DNA from: Amphiura filiformis
Taxonomy: Eukaryota > Echinodermata > Ophiuroidea > Amphilepidida > Amphiuridae
Length of the DNA: 64,000 nucleotides
Assembly (NCBI RefSeq): GCF_039555335.1
Contig: NC_092641.1
Span: forward strand, 29,758,848 to 29,822,847
Direction of reading: 5' to 3'
Both the position numbers and the translations under genes were made by a program. The notes below the pieces were generated by a model that had not been told where the DNA came from, did no database searches, and saw only the letters and a program-made list of their open reading frames with translations. Shown here in pieces: positions 46,500-58,082 of this stretch (its first letter is position 1; each line of letters opens with the position of its first letter).

Positions 46500-49100
46500 G
46501 TCTTTAAAAAAGACAAGTTCACGGACCAGGTGTATAGTACTTTGAGCTACTTTGGTCTAACATTTAATATTCATATCTAACCTACTCTGCACTTATGAAA
46601 ATAAATAACTGATATGAAGCTTAATAATGATACCTGCGTCTTGACTCTGGAAAACAATTTTTTTAAACCTCACGTTGCATTTAGGTTTCACCTACAGGAA
46701 ACAAATTTGGCTACAACTACGAAGAAAACTGTATCAAAATGTCCACTATTATTGCATGTTGGCAATATCTTAAATGTGTTGAATATTATTTTCTACAGAT
46801 GCAAGATGTCTTATCACTAAAGTAAACAAATTACACAGCCATTATGGTCTTGCTGGCTTTTATCAGGGATATTTGTCTCATAGTCCTGCTTTTGTGAACA
46901 CCAATTCCTATTTTGTAACAGAAATATTTTATACAGGATTATACAAACATTGCTGGGTTATTACTAGAGTCAATAAACATTCAATTAACTATTAATAGAT
47001 AATGTACTTAGTTTTGTGCAATGTAGTTATATTAAACTTTTTCTGAAGTAAATCGCCCATTGTAGCTTGCTGCATAATTTTCGATACAGATAGGCCTAAT
47101 CACAGAGTAAACATTCAGTATACTGACCATGACCTGCCTACCTAGCTTTAATTAACCAATCAGTTATGTGTATTGTCAGCATGTGATGGCTATAAGCCAA
47201 TTGCAAGCATGTTTATAAAAAAAAAGGCGAACAATTTCCTACACTGAACAGACACACTGCCAGCTTTAAGGGCTAAAGAGTACTTGTCATTTTGGACAGG
47301 ATTATAGATAAAGGCATACAAACTAGGGTATGAGATTAAATGAAGCAACATAATTTGTGGATCTGATAATACTAGGGAGCTGGTTCCAAATGGGCACCAT
47401 ACGCTGTAAAAAGCCCATACAGTCATGCAGGAAAAAAATCGGCGGGAAATGTCAGGCTTTTACCACTACGCAAAATATAGACCCGCATTAAGAGCTAAGA
47501 GTGATGTGTAGTTGACATGTCTGCAGTGATCTCAGCGAAAGTGTTAAAAATAAAACTGCAGATGACCGAGGACTGACTTTAGGGGCTGTACAATAATTAT
47601 GAGCGCTGGGGGAGGGTAAAATTGGGGAGGGGACAAGAAATTTTTGGCGAGCCGAAAGGGGGGAGGCAAACAATTCTGGCAAGCCGAGAGGGGGGAAGTG
47701 ATTTTTGGCACACATTCTTGGGGCGCCTTTTAAATAAAACGATCTCAAAAGGCTTATATATGCAAATCTTCATGCACGGTGCGCTCGCATCATAGATATA
47801 GACCTTTTAAGGTTTGCAAAATGGGATCCCAAAAATTTGGCATGTGCAAGGGGGGGGGGGGGCGATTTTGGGCGAGCCGTTTGGAATTTCCCCCCCCCCC
47901 CCCCCGGCTCATAATTATTGCACAGCCCCTTAAATTTGTTTAAACGTTGAGACCTTTTTTTCAAGGTAGATGACCAACAACGGATAATTTACAACGAAAA
48001 CAATCAGCCGTATAATACATCGATATTGTCACACACAAAGCTACTCTGAGAGCCAATATTTTAACATGTTCAATATTTAACGTCTTGGCATATACAGCTA
48101 CCAAATTTCATGAATTTTTCAGACAAGCTAACTTTAGATATTATCTAATGCACCCGTGAATTCTAACCCCGGCCCCTGGGTACCCGGGGATGATCTGTGA
48201 ATAGACATCATATGACCCGGGATTTGACTCTTATTTGTCCCGGGGGAGCCGGGTGTTGTCCGGGACTGGTATAAGAATTGACGTCAGCCAAAATCCAGGG
48301 AATTTGGGGCGGGACTTTACCCGGGTGAGAGCCGAGATTGGGTCGTAACTTACACGGGGGTTTCCAACCTGTAAAATGGGCCGTGACCATGGTGAACCAG
48401 AGAAAATGCTAGTGTAGGGTTTGCCGTGGAAATATATTAATATAAATGTATGCCTTTACAGAATAGCCTTATTGGCCTAGGCCTGTATTATTATTTGATT
48501 AAAATGTGTAGGACTACATATAAAGATCGAACATTTGCCACTCCCGAATCCTGGCCAGATGTAATGCAGTTGATTGGTTTCTTTTCACAACTTTTCAATG
48601 GTTTTATATCGCCGTATGCATGTAGGCCCTATTGATATATTATTTCCGGTTTATTCCCAGCATTTTTCGACCATTCATGACTCGTAAAGTAGGCCTATAT
48701 ATATTTAAGACCAGCAAACAAGCATGCATAATAGTAGTGGTGGCACAACAAAATTAAGAGGGACACCTTCTAGTCACGTCCACCTGTATAGCATGAAAAG
48801 TGCATGATAAAAGTGGCGTGTTGTATGCGTGCAGATAGACCATTAGACCTATGAAATAAACGCCGTGTCAGACAAAGGCCTTTGAACATGGCAAAAGTTC
48901 CAGGTCAGCAAAACATGTAAATCCAGTGATGCTGCATGAGGCTCAAGATCATCATATTGTTTAACCGGTGATATCCAGTATAGAAGCTACGAGATCTGCC
49001 CTAGGTTAATATGTTTTTGGCGAAGAAACCACTTTCCATATTTGAGACCCCATGGCAAGATCGGCGCTATGTTATCCAAAAGATCTAGGCCTATAAGTTG
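46500..49100. other. Spacer between SLC46 unit 2 and unit 3
   Basis: AT-rich with several TAGGCCTA words. It holds the MITE at 47582-47929 and a CCCGGG-rich block at about 48163-48345 (GACCCGGGATTTGAC, TTTACCCGGGTGAG), whose nature I cannot name. No gene recognised. Confidence 0.5.
47582..47929. mobile_element. MITE of the GCTGTGCAATAATTATGAGC family, copy 3
   Basis: GGGGCTGTACAATAATTATG at the left faces CATAATTATTGCACAGCCCC at the right. TTA flanks both sides (47579-47581, 47930-47932). A three-base TTA duplication with G-rich ends would fit PIF/Harbinger, but this is only a suggestion. Internal poly-G and poly-C tracts match the other copies. Confidence 0.75.
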
Positions 49101-50740
49101 GTGGTCTTGAATAATGTTATTTCGATGCATCTAAATTGGATCGATTCAAAATGATTCGTTGCCAATTTTTTATTTTGATCGAATGGGAAGCATTTTTTTT
49201 TCATGAATCGAATTGAAATGGAATCAAAATGCATTTCCGAGATAAAGAATCAAATTGGATTGGAATCCAAATTAGTATTTAAATTGAGGTATTGAATTTT
49301 GAAAACCTGACCTACTCTCCGTCAATTCAAGACCCACTTCCCAACACTCTCAAGAGTTGATGTATGGCAATTTAGCACTTGACATTGCAGTGTACTGACA
49401 GGGGCAGATCACACATGTGCTGCTGTATTGTGTGCTGCTATATTGTGATTGTGGGAGATTTCAGCAAAACAAACCCGATTTCTTTATCAATTGATATTTA
49501 CTAGAATTCTCAATGATAGTACCCGTCACTACCCGAAACATGACTCATGTCGCTGGATCGCGCCATAAATTGTGAAATTTGTTGTTTCGGGTGATACATG
49601 TATAAAAGCCTGAATGGACAGTATACATGACATATGAGTGAAATTGACTGGCACTTTATTATTAACAGATATCATCTTACTCAAGTGTTTACATCTTTAG
49701 AATAATGTTGAAACTGAAACAGGCCATGAAACATTGAACTAATCGGAAAATGTTACATTTAACTGTAATGTATTGGATTTTGAATTTGAATCAGAATGTA
49801 ATGAAATGAAATGTTATGAATCGACTCAAATTTGTTTGCCTATCAACGTTCCCAGCAAACACAAAACGTTTTCGACATCATTCGAAAAAGGTTATAAAAG
49901 GTTGTCAGAAAACATTTAAATGTCGGGTTATATAAAGGGTACATTAAGGTTAAACAAAATCTGTTATGGCTTTGTCAGCTCAAAAAATATATTATCATCT
50001 TACACGTAAGAAAACATGCATACCAATCATGTGAAATAAAAAAAAATTAAAAAAAAGTGTAAAAATGACCATTTTAGCTTATTTTGTCACCTTCAGTGAG
50101 CTCCTATTGTTAAATTTGTTTACCGATGCTTGGTAACAAATTTGATTGACAGGCAATAGCTTGTCACCTGTCATGCGCAACACAATTATCTCTATAAAAC
50201 ATACTATAAAGATGTCAGCCTCATGCAATTATACTGATCATCAGTTGCAAGCTCGACCCAAGACGCACTCGGCCTAAAAGACACTGCCCTATTGTAATGC
50301 AGCCAGAAAAAACCCGACCGGCCCGGTCAATATTTTTTGAGGCCTGTGATTGGTTGGGTGGCAGTGGGGCACCAGGGGGAGTCGGTGGGGATCATCCCCA
50401 CAGATAATTTTAAGGAATACATGGGAACAGCAAAGAGTCCTTAAAACCGGGCCTTAAAATGACTAAAAATGAGATAAGAAATTTACAAATTGGGATAAAA
50501 ATTTGTCTTTTCGGCCTATCCCTCACACTAAAATCCTGGCCAATAACGGGCTGTGCTGGAGTTTGAATGACAGAATCGTTTCGGGTAGGCCTATCACATT
50601 CATGTTTTATATAGCACGAACGGCCGACGGGCTTGCGTTTCAAGATGTATTTGTTTGTAGGGCTCTGTTTAGTTAGTTCGCTGGGGTGGGTGTTTCATGT
50701 TTATTTTGTTTGTTTTAGCAGAGAAAATGGGGCCATGTAA

Positions 50741-51077
50741 AGGCTGATAATTATGAGCCCTGGGGGAGGGTAAAATTAGGGGTGGGGGACAAGAAATTTT
50801 TGGCGAGCCGAAAGGGGATGGGAAGCAATTTTTGGCAGGCCGAGAGGAGGGGCAAGTGATTTTGGCACATAAAACACTCTAAAAATGCTTAGGAAAACCG
50901 TACGGAAAAGCTTAATGCAAATGTTCCTTCACGCTGCGCTCGCAACATGTATAAAGACCATTTAAAGTTGGTAAATTGACATCCCAAAAATTTTGCATGT
51001 GCAATGGGGGGCAACGATTTTTGGCAGGCCGAGAGGGGAGCAAGCGATTTTTTGGCGGGCGGGGGGGGCAATTTTGG
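50741..51077. mobile_element. MITE of the GCTGTGCAATAATTATGAGC family, copy 4 (decayed)
   Basis: GGCTGATAATTATGAGCCC (a few bases lost in the left repeat), then GGCGAGCCGAAAGGGG, TTTTTGGCAGGCCGAGAG and poly-G as in the other copies. The right terminal repeat has decayed. Confidence 0.6.
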
Positions 51078-51094
51078 TCTCATTTTCCCAACAA

Positions 51095-51962
51095 ATTACT
51101 CGTATCATACAGTGTATTCTGCATGTACATTATTACCCCCCGTGTGGGCCCCCTCCCACATACCCGAAGAGGAGGAGGGGTCAAATATTTGATGAATTAT
51201 TGTTTTTATATTGCGCATTATATATATCAAATTTCCGGATCTGAGAAAATCTCGAATTTTAAAACGAAAATTCCTTAGAACCCTGACTGGATGACTCGGC
51301 TATAGATAATGGTACTCATTTTTTTTTGCATCGTGGCCAAATCAAAGTTTTATATTATTGAGAACACCTTTTCATGCCAAAAATTGATGAATTTTAGTCC
51401 ATTATCGGACCAGCATGCCACGGATTGCTGTCGGATTTTGCGTTCAAAAACTCATCTCTTTTTCCTCAATGAAATATTACCCTAGTAAGAAGTATGCAAT
51501 GTGTATTAATGAACGATGACGTTTGAGATGCTGCTGCATGGACTGATGCCGTATAGGCCTATATACCATGTATACTCTAAGATCAAGTCATGTTTAAGTC
51601 TAAATGGAAGCAAACTTGAGTCAAAGGTTTGATGTGGACCTTTTAGCTGTATCATTTCGCTTTGTGTGGCCGTCGGGGTGGACTTGGGGTGGGGTGGGGT
51701 AGGTTGGGTGGGGGTGAGTGAGTGTGTGTATGTATTTCCCTTGGGATATAGGTCTACTATTCAAATCCCAATTTGTAGCGACACGCTGTATGTTTAACAT
51801 ACCGAATTTTACAAATTAGGCCTACTCTTATATATCATACCATGTATTCTTCATGCATAAGTACCCCATGTGGGCCCCTCCCACATCCCGATGGGGGGGG
51901 GGGCAGTTTGATGAATCATTGTTTTTATATTGCGCATTATAGGCCTATACTATCAATTTCAG
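51095..51962 (+). repeat. Local direct duplication
   Basis: 51095-51240 and 51830-51962 share TGTGGGCCCC, CCCACAT, TGATGAAT and TGTTTTTATATTGCGCATTATA in the same order. The intervening 590 bases and the following 51963-53450 hold G/C homopolymer tracts, GGTGGGGTGGG repeats and TAGGCCTA words. I recognise no gene in 51078-54530. Confidence 0.6.
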
Positions 51963-53456
51963 TCATGTAGGCCATGTTTAATATTATATTAGGTCAAAAA
52001 AACTTTTCAAAAAAGTCTAAAACACTCAGGTTTGTATGTAAAAAATGGTCTCTTTTGGGGTGCTAAATCTGCTAAAATGTTTGTCGTCTTGAAATTTTAA
52101 CCAAAAGCACACTGAACGTGAAGGCCCAGGATGGGGTGCCGGTAGGTGTGGTGGGGTGGGGGAAGCAGTGGATACCAAGCACAAAAAATGTTTAATTATT
52201 GCCTTATTTTTCTGCTTCAACATCAGCCATATTGGTCATGTAATAAAACCAAAAAACATTTTTTTAAGAGTGTCTCTAGTGCATAAAAGTATAGGAAACT
52301 CGTAACTTTAAAGCATGTTTTCTGGAAGAAGTAAGCACTTGTTATTAAAAGTGTAGAACAAGCCAGGAGCTTTGAAATGTTCTTTTTAATAGCCTCTGAA
52401 ATGTCCTTTCCTGTGGTGCGAAATGTGCAGAAACCATCTGGCTTACCCCCACCAGGGCCCTTGAGCGGGCCCCCGAACCCCCCGGCCGTGCTGGGCGACA
52501 GCTCCACTCGCTACGATTTGCAAGTTTAGGACTTTTGGGGTCTGTCTGTGCATCTCTGAATTTTGTAACAATCCAAAAAGTTGAGGGGTCTCATTTTTTT
52601 TAACACCCCCTTAATTGTTGGACTGGGATTGACAAGCCAGTAGGCCTATATAAGCGCCGAGTATTTAGGTCCATTTTTAATATCATTAAAACTTGTTGCT
52701 CCATTCGTGCGAATTTGTTCCAGCAAAATCATTTTGATAGTAGGTCATCAAGACACAGGTTTTGCAATTTGAGGCCCTGCACTGGTACCCCCCCCGTTTT
52801 CGAGGCTCACATCCCCCCTCCGACACCCTCCCGATGGTCGCGCTATTCCTGAATCCGCCACTGCCCTCTCGGCCTACAAAAAATTGCATGGTTTTTTTTG
52901 CCATGCAGGGGGGGGGGGTATTTTTTGCAATGCGCAAAGGCCATTAAAATTTTTCTCCATATTAGGCCTATTTCACAACCCATTAGGTATAGGCCTATTA
53001 GGCCTAGTTTTCACGTGTTTTTTTTTTCTCATGCATTACTTTTAGGTAGGGGGGGCTGTGAAGTTTTCTTTGGAAGGGGGGACCCAAATTTACAAAAAAG
53101 TCAGCGCCAATAAAATTGCGCCCCCCCTTCCCGGCCACCACCGATACACCTTACCCCTTAACAGGCTAAAATTGTATTGAAATCGGTCCTTTTAAATAAA
53201 ATAAACACACTATCTGTAGTCATCTTGTGACTCAGATTCTCTACATTTGGTCATTAAAAATTGTATGACCCCCTATTTTTCTTTCCAAAAATTTACCAAC
53301 CCCCCCCCTATTTTTGGGACCCCCCCCCCCCCGAAGAAAATGCCAGCCCTTAATATTTTTTTTTTAAGATTGGTTTTAGGCCTATTTTTTTTTTTATTTA
53401 CGTATACTATTTAGCCCTATTAGATTTCATATTGTAGGCCCTATGGATTAATTATA

Positions 53457-53522
53457 TATTTTCTGAGAGAAAGAGAGAGAAAGAGAAATAGAGAGGGAAA
53501 GCAAGAGGGACTGAAGGAGAGT
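53457..53522 (+). repeat. (GA)-rich simple repeat
   Basis: Purine-only stretch with GAGAGAAAGAGAGAGAAAGAG-type units. On the minus strand it creates a spurious Ser/Leu-rich ORF. Confidence 0.8.
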
Positions 53523-54536
53523 GCGGGAGAGGAAGAAAATGGCAAAGAAAATTGGACACAGTTGTTTGACATAGCGCCGATAGCGGGTCAAATTGAAATA
53601 AGGCCGAGTTGGTACTAGATACGAGTTGTCACAGGGCACACAACGTGAGTGACCTTGTGACCTCTTCAGAAATCAACACACGCTGAAATGCTGAATTCAA
53701 ATCAAGTGTCCGGAGGATAAATAATTTGAAATTTTGGCATCTTTGGACCAAATTGGTAAGAAGTAAGTTACTGATTAGCATGTAACGCTATTCATTAATC
53801 GTCATGTCCATTTTGACATCAACAGAATGAAAGATGTTGATGAAAGAGCGATTTTTTCGGCGTGTATTTTATGGAGTGGCCGTAACTCGATAATTGAAAA
53901 CCGTCACAAAATGACAGCGGAGTGTGCCTAAACGCCCAGATATTTTCATTTTTGGTGAATCCTAGTAACACTAGCATACCACATATGTTATGGTAAGGTA
54001 TCATAGAAATAATGTAGCTAAGAATTCTGGCGATAATATCATACACAAAAACAATATTATTGTTACAAAAAATGCCAACAAGTGGTACCAGATTCCATGC
54101 AAATTGTGTCAATGCTTAAGCTTATAAAATAAAATCAACACAAGCTTTATACAGGCTGAATAGTGACATTATTTTATTGAACTGTTTATTATCTGTAGCC
54201 AAATTAAAAGCAAAATCGGGGCATGCATCACTAAATTATGGACTATGTCACAAAAATCTTCATGCTCACGTGACGAGAACACAATTGAAACACTGACAAA
54301 GGACATTTGTGTATGAGCTAGATTAATAAATAATAATTAATAATAATGCTTAGAATGTTAGCTTCGAGATGACCTATGATTTTTAGGTCTACGATGTTTA
54401 TTTTCTGGAGAAAAAAATTGGTTTAGGTGGCTACGTACAGCCCAAATTAAGATGAGAACCATAGAAATTTAGCGTAACCTTAATGGTATAAAACGTTTTC
54501 ATAACATTAAATAACATTTGTTGGTTATTTACTGCA

Positions 54537-54804
54537 CAGCAAACACAAATGTTTTACAGAAAACATTTAAATGTCGGGTTATATAAAGGGTATAAAAACG
54601 TTTTAATAACATTCCAAAATTTTTTTTGAAAACTAAACAGAATGTTATTTTGGGGTTGAAAAAATATTCTACAAAAAATGTTTGCCCAAAATATTTACAA
54701 TAACGTTTTTAAAATGTTTTCACGACCTTTATATAACCCGACATTTAAATGTTATTAAAACGATTTGTAAAAAACATTTTAAGAACATTTCTGTGTTTGC
54801 TGGG
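54537..54804. mobile_element. CCCAGCAAACAC-type MITE, complete copy
   Basis: Starts ACAGCAAACACAAATG and ends CTGTGTTTGCTGGG, with TTTAAATGTCGGGTTATATA near the left and its exact inverse near the right. 268 bases of AT-rich foldback sequence with AAACGTTTT motifs. The right half of another copy follows directly (54805-55063). Confidence 0.7.
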
Positions 54805-55248
54805 TGCAAATATTTTAACATAATGTTATTTAAGTGTTGACAAAATATTTGGCCAAAAATGTTTGCAAAAATAGTTAACAATGACATTTCGAAAACATTT
54901 TTAAAATATTGTTGTAGTGTGTTTTCATGCAAAACGTTTTAAAACGATTTCATGACCTTTATATAACCCGACATTTTAATGTTATTAAAACGTTTTTACC
55001 TAAATCAATACCCAAAATATAACTTATTTAAAACGTTTGAAAAACGTTTTTGTGTTTGCTGGGTTGATGCATTGAATTGGAATCGAATCAAAATATTTTT
55101 TTATAACTGGTATCTGAATTGGAATTTAATCAAATTAAAATCTGGAAGAGAGAATCGAGTTAGAATTGACACAATTGAAAATGTGTAGATATAAAAAGAA
55201 TTTAATTAGAATTGAATTGAAATTAGATTTGTGGATCGAATAATACTA

Positions 55249-56337
55249 GTCTTGAACCACTTCGTGTTAGATATAAAGGGTGTACAGTAAACTGTAATTA
55301 GGGGCTCTGTCGTTTTCAAAACAAATGTCCCAGGTTCTAAAGCCGTCATTGTACCCATGCATACCACACCAACCACGATTTTCGAAAACTTCCTTCGCAG
55401 CCACTTCCTTGTCTTGGCACATTGATAACAAAGTTTTTCCAAAAGTGTATGCTTCTGTATGATACGCCTGAATATGGCACTTTTATTACATGCATTTCTG
55501 AAAGTAGTTTGTCCCTTAAAACGTTCCATAGTAAGCTTCCTTTCCAGCCGGTTCTTTTTCGTGCAGAGTTGAAGAACACTAAAATAACAATAAAAGCAAA
55601 TCAGTATGAATAAAAAACTAATATTAAAATCAATATATGCAAGAGATCCGGCTAATTTTTCAGTAATTTTTCTCGACAACTTTTAACAGTTCCTAAAGGA
55701 GTACTAACCCTGCCCCTGAAATGACCAGTTACCAGTTTGTTAGCCAATGTGCAATATTATAAGCCATATTGGAGAATTGGTTACATCTGGTTCATAGCAC
55801 AGCTGCTAAGCTCCCAAGCAGAGAGCACAATGTACAATGTCCAATGTTGATTTTAACATATGGAGCCATTTGGATTTGACCCCTTGTGATCGCTAGAGGT
55901 CACGATAGGTCATGCTGGGGTTAAAAATTGAAAATGTTCCGATCTTGTTGAGAGATATACCAAATTACTCGTCTGATCACAAGAATTAAAACAATGTATA
56001 ATTTATACTATCTACGACCAATCGTTATGGATTTATCGTACAGAACCACATTAATTTTTAGATAAAATATCATTGTTTTAGTTGTACAGGGGTAAAAACC
56101 GTGTAGCTACACAAACATCAGAAAAAGAATAGTTTTGCCTATGTACTGTGTTCACCTACTGAGATAGCGGTCAAACAAGGTCAAAGGGCACTGGGTGGGT
56201 GGCAATAGGCAACTGTTAAAGTAATAAAGTAAAGTAAATAGTTTAGAAGGCAAGTTACCATTTCTTCCCAATACTCTCTATACTTGCTTTGAAGCCGATT
56301 GCCACGCCTGGAAAAGAGAACAGGAGAATACGATTAA
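55249..56337 (-). pseudogene. SLC46 unit 3 remnant with a scrap of the last exon
   Basis: 55249-55760 matches the downstream flank of the other SLC46 copies. At 56271-56307 (minus strand) a TTTTCCAG acceptor is followed by codons for GVAIGFKASIESIG, the start of the last SLC46 exon, and then unrelated sequence. Intron homology (AGAGAACAGGAGAATACGA) extends to about 56337 and stops at LINE-bearing DNA. The first four exons are absent. This third copy is a dead relic. The part from 55770 to 56260 shows no exon. Confidence 0.8.
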
Positions 56338-56402
56338 GGGAGTACCGGGGTGTTACAGAGTGAGAAGAGAATGTGTGTGTGGGGGGGGGTGACGAAGCCA
56401 TT

Positions 56403-56804
56403 TTAAAATTCCAATGCTTTTGGGAATTTGGGTTGTGATTTTAGTGATATGATCGCGCGTTCCAGTGTTGTGTCAATGACAACCCCAAGAAATTTGGTGC
56501 TGTCAACAGGATGGATTATTTCATTATCGATTTTTATGTTATTTGTGTGAAGGATCCGGGTGTTGTTGTTGTTGTTGTTGTTTTGGGTTTTTTTTTGGGG
56601 GAGGGGGAGGGGGGTTGCAAAATTGATGAAATTTGTTTTGCCGATATTAAGGGAGAGTTTATTAGATTTGAACCAGGAAGAAACACGAGCTAGCTCAGTG
56701 TTGAAGACATTGATAAGAGAATCCAAGTGAGGGTGAGAGAGAAAAATATTTGTGTCATCAGCAAAGAGTACAAAAAAAGAGTAACACATCAAAACCGAAT
56801 TCAA
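56403..56804 (-). mobile_element. LINE reverse transcriptase fragment (CR1/Jockey-like)
   Basis: The frame reads VLFADDTNIFLS (catalytic ADD motif), then a segment ending SSWFKSNKLSLNIGKTN, then VDSTKFLGVVID, the usual order of the palm and downstream region of CR1/Jockey-type non-LTR retrotransposons. Only about 130 residues remain, with both ends missing. A (GTT)n run at about 56565-56590 has expanded inside it and is read as poly-Asn. Confidence 0.8.
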
Positions 56805-56866
56805 TAAGGAGGGTTTGATGCATCAATATAGTGAGAGAGCATGGGTATAATGAAAGATAAAGATAA

Positions 56867-57239
56867 AAGAATTTATCGCGTCTGCCGTCATTTTTCAATC
56901 AAATTCGAGCACGGTTTATTTACAAGTGTCGTGATGATGACTTGCTGAACGCGGCGGTATATCCGGGCGCCTTATTGTTATTTTGCACCTTCAAACATAC
57001 AAAGCCTCTCAAAAGTTAAGTCTTTATAGTAGGAAACTTTCTTTCGCGAAGGCACCATGTCAACAATGCTTAGAAAAGTTCCTTTTTGCCTTGTAAAAGT
57101 ACGTAATTTTTCGCCATTTTCTGCTATTTCTTTTCTCCGATAGGCACCAGATTAACCGACCTTCCTTCTGCGCGCTATTAACCTGTGTAAACCAATCACG
57201 GATCGTATTTGACAGTGACATCAGACGCGATAAAATCTT
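56867..57239. mobile_element. CTGACGTCA-type MITE, third copy
   Basis: Ends AAGAATTTATCGCGTCTGCC and (complement) AAGATTTTATCGCGTCTGAT are inverted repeats. It shares CGTGATGATGA, TTGCTGAACGCGGCGG-like and AAAGTACGTA words with the copies in the P450 introns at 10758 and 62672. Confidence 0.6.
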
Positions 57240-57507
57240 TTTATCTCTGTCTTTCATTATAAATATGCCTTTGAAGATATTAATGAAGTAATAAATAAGG
57301 CAGTATTCTTATAATGCATTATAATGACAGGAGCCAGTCATAGAGATCAATAAAGAGAGTATTATGTGCAAACAATGAATCCACGTGGGCATAAAAAGAA
57401 AACTTGCTATAGGAAGTGTTTGACTGGCCGATGAAGATGCCATCATAATATACATTAATAGAATTATTGCCAGGATGGAAAAAAGCAGTATGCAGACTCC
57501 GAGTATT

Positions 57508-57655
57508 AGACGTACAATATTGTATGTAACATATCTACGTTATTTAATCTATTGCCATTCTATTTCCAGTAATGTTTAAGTTCTAACGAATGTTTGATGA
57601 CGTAAAATCGATAATATATTACGTATAATATCTGGTAGAAATATATTATCGATTT
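57508..57655. repeat. Related half of the 3200-3390 foldback family
   Basis: TTTAATCTATTGCCATTCTA followed by TTCCAGTAATGTTTAAGTTC and ACGAATGTTTGATGACGTAA is the same as one arm and loop of the element at 3200-3390, with shared flank GTATGTAACATATCTACG. The opposite arm is lost. Confidence 0.65.
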
Positions 57656-58082
57656 TTGAGGAATTGCTAGTGCCAGATATGGCTCTCAGACCAGTTTCTA
57701 AGTGCGCTTTAATGTAACTGGGCATAATGTGCTAATATTAGGTACACTTGCCAAAAAAGGCTGCAAATGCTAGAGTGTTTAAGGCTCAACCTCAGCTTGT
57801 ATGAATCCGTCAGGCCATCCACCACAAACTGGTCGTAAAGTCGGCATTTTCCATTTTGAGATACAATCAAAAACAGTATATGGATTTCTATGTAAAATAT
57901 ATAGGAATTTGACCTTTGATGAACCACAACTTCACATCCATATGTCCGATGAAGCTGGTTGAGGTATCATTTTTAGAGCTGAATGTAAATTCTTTCAGAA
58001 TCTGCAATAAACAGAAAATGATCTAGTGCCGACTTTACTACCACTTTGTGGTGGATGGTCGCATTATTATTGAAAGTGGCAT

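Larger units (their letters stand above)
49851..55063. mobile_element. CCCAGCAAACAC-type MITE, split by about 4.6 kb
   Basis: The left end CCCAGCAAACACAAAACG (49851) and right end GTTTTTGTGTTTGCTGGG (to 55063) are inverted repeats, and both sides carry the conserved TTTAAATGTCGGGTTATATA motif or its inverse. One ordinary MITE of about 350 bases has probably been split by the DNA from about 49945 to 54805. That filling holds a second full copy of the family, another MITE and unassigned noncoding sequence. No transposase ORF is visible, so the whole is unlikely to be one autonomous transposon. Confidence 0.5.
49112..55248. mobile_element. hAT-like element, unit 3 copy, with large nested insertion
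   Basis: Same element as 34127-35965: ends TAATGTTATTTCGATGC and (complement) TAGTATTATTCGATCC, flanked by a perfect GTCTTGAA pair (49104-49111, 55249-55256). Between about 49840 and 55065 other DNA is inserted, beginning and ending with the CCCAGCAAACAC termini of a MITE. The parts on either side (49112-49840, 55066-55248) match the unit 2 copy in order. Confidence 0.75.

Noticed and set aside
53448-53639. Short Ser-rich ORF
   Set aside because: Produced by the (GA)n tract read on the minus strand.
49851-55063. A single large autonomous DNA transposon
   Set aside because: The 5.2 kb has matching ends but no transposase-like ORF, and a complete smaller MITE of the same family lies inside.
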